DNA of 64,000 nt from Mucilaginibacter sp. (GTDB lineage Bacteria; Bacteroidota; Bacteroidia; Sphingobacteriales; Sphingobacteriaceae). The stretch is taken from positions 1 through 64,000 of the forward strand of contig NZ_JAQBOC010000041.1 of assembly GCF_028288225.1 (NCBI RefSeq), written 5' to 3'. Of this stretch, positions 63,986 through 64,000 are shown piece by piece. Every line of letters starts with the position of its first letter. The stretch's first letter is position 1. The notes beneath the pieces were generated by a model that was given only the letters and a program-made list of their open reading frames with translations, was not told where the DNA came from and did not search any database. A program made the translations under genes and the position numbers.

Positions 63986-64000
63986 TAAAGGCCACTATTG

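Overview
The window looks like a core chromosomal segment of a Bacteroidetes bacterium of the Sphingobacteriaceae type (Mucilaginibacter or Pedobacter-like). The evidence is the gene set (PorT, a BamA-OmpH-OmpH-MurI run, DUF6089, DUF4294, DUF4783, bacillithiol deacetylase BshB1, menaquinone-type UbiE, Rsh, the nuoH-N genes), the scarcity of Shine-Dalgarno sequences, and repeated TAnnTTTG (-7) promoter boxes. The species is an inference. I saw no rRNA, tRNA, CRISPR array, prophage or intact insertion sequence.

Layout: 0.4-5.1 kb holds msrB, class Ia ribonucleotide reductase (nrdB, nrdA) and a small Cys-rich protein. 5.1-8.7 kb (minus strand) holds a hotdog thioesterase, B12-independent methionine synthase metE with a cobalamin riboswitch in its leader, and a decayed VOC-family gene. 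9.8-13.8 kb carries fabG, a membrane VWA protein, a DUF559 nuclease-like gene boxed by 56-bp inverted repeats, and a FtsB-like divisome protein. 14-20.3 kb (minus) has an RhlE-type helicase, lspA, eno and a DUF1080 / Gfo-Idh-MocA pair. 20.9-26.9 kb has a FemAB-like transferase, ubiE-porT, an SDR, YqeY, an alpha/beta hydrolase and a CBS protein. 27-35.5 kb is an envelope cluster: nadK, a DUF6089 barrel, a frameshifted exbD, uppS, bamA, two OmpH/Skp chaperones and murI. 36.9-45 kb is the membrane arm of complex I (nuoH-N). 45.5-48.3 kb has an ammonium transporter and L-lysine 6-transaminase. 49-55.2 kb has bshB1, a glutathione peroxidase-like gene, DUF4294, rsh, a Fur-family regulator and purA. 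55.3-64 kb has pabB, a VapBC-like toxin-antitoxin pair, a frame-disrupted DUF2071 gene, an M48 protease, plsY, nadC, DUF4783, gpmI, a lipoprotein and a TPR protein.

Most genes are housekeeping: DNA precursors (nrdAB, purA), cofactors (nadK, nadC, ubiE, pabB), glycolysis (eno, gpmI), envelope building (uppS, bamA, ompH, murI, lspA, plsY) and respiration. The unusual layer is between the genes. Many spacers hold long imperfect inverted repeats built from short near-tandem words (for example GGTTCATAGTTGAT, GTCCATGGTCGATAG, TTGATTGAGTTAG, GTCCGAAAGTC). The words differ from place to place but the stem architecture recurs, even inside the nuo operon. The DUF559 gene inside a matched pair of 56-bp inverted repeats is the best candidate for a small, possibly undescribed mobile unit. 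Four genes carry disruptions or doubts: VOC (decayed), exbD (1-nt frameshift), DUF2071 (frame break) and a lone antitoxin-like small ORF.
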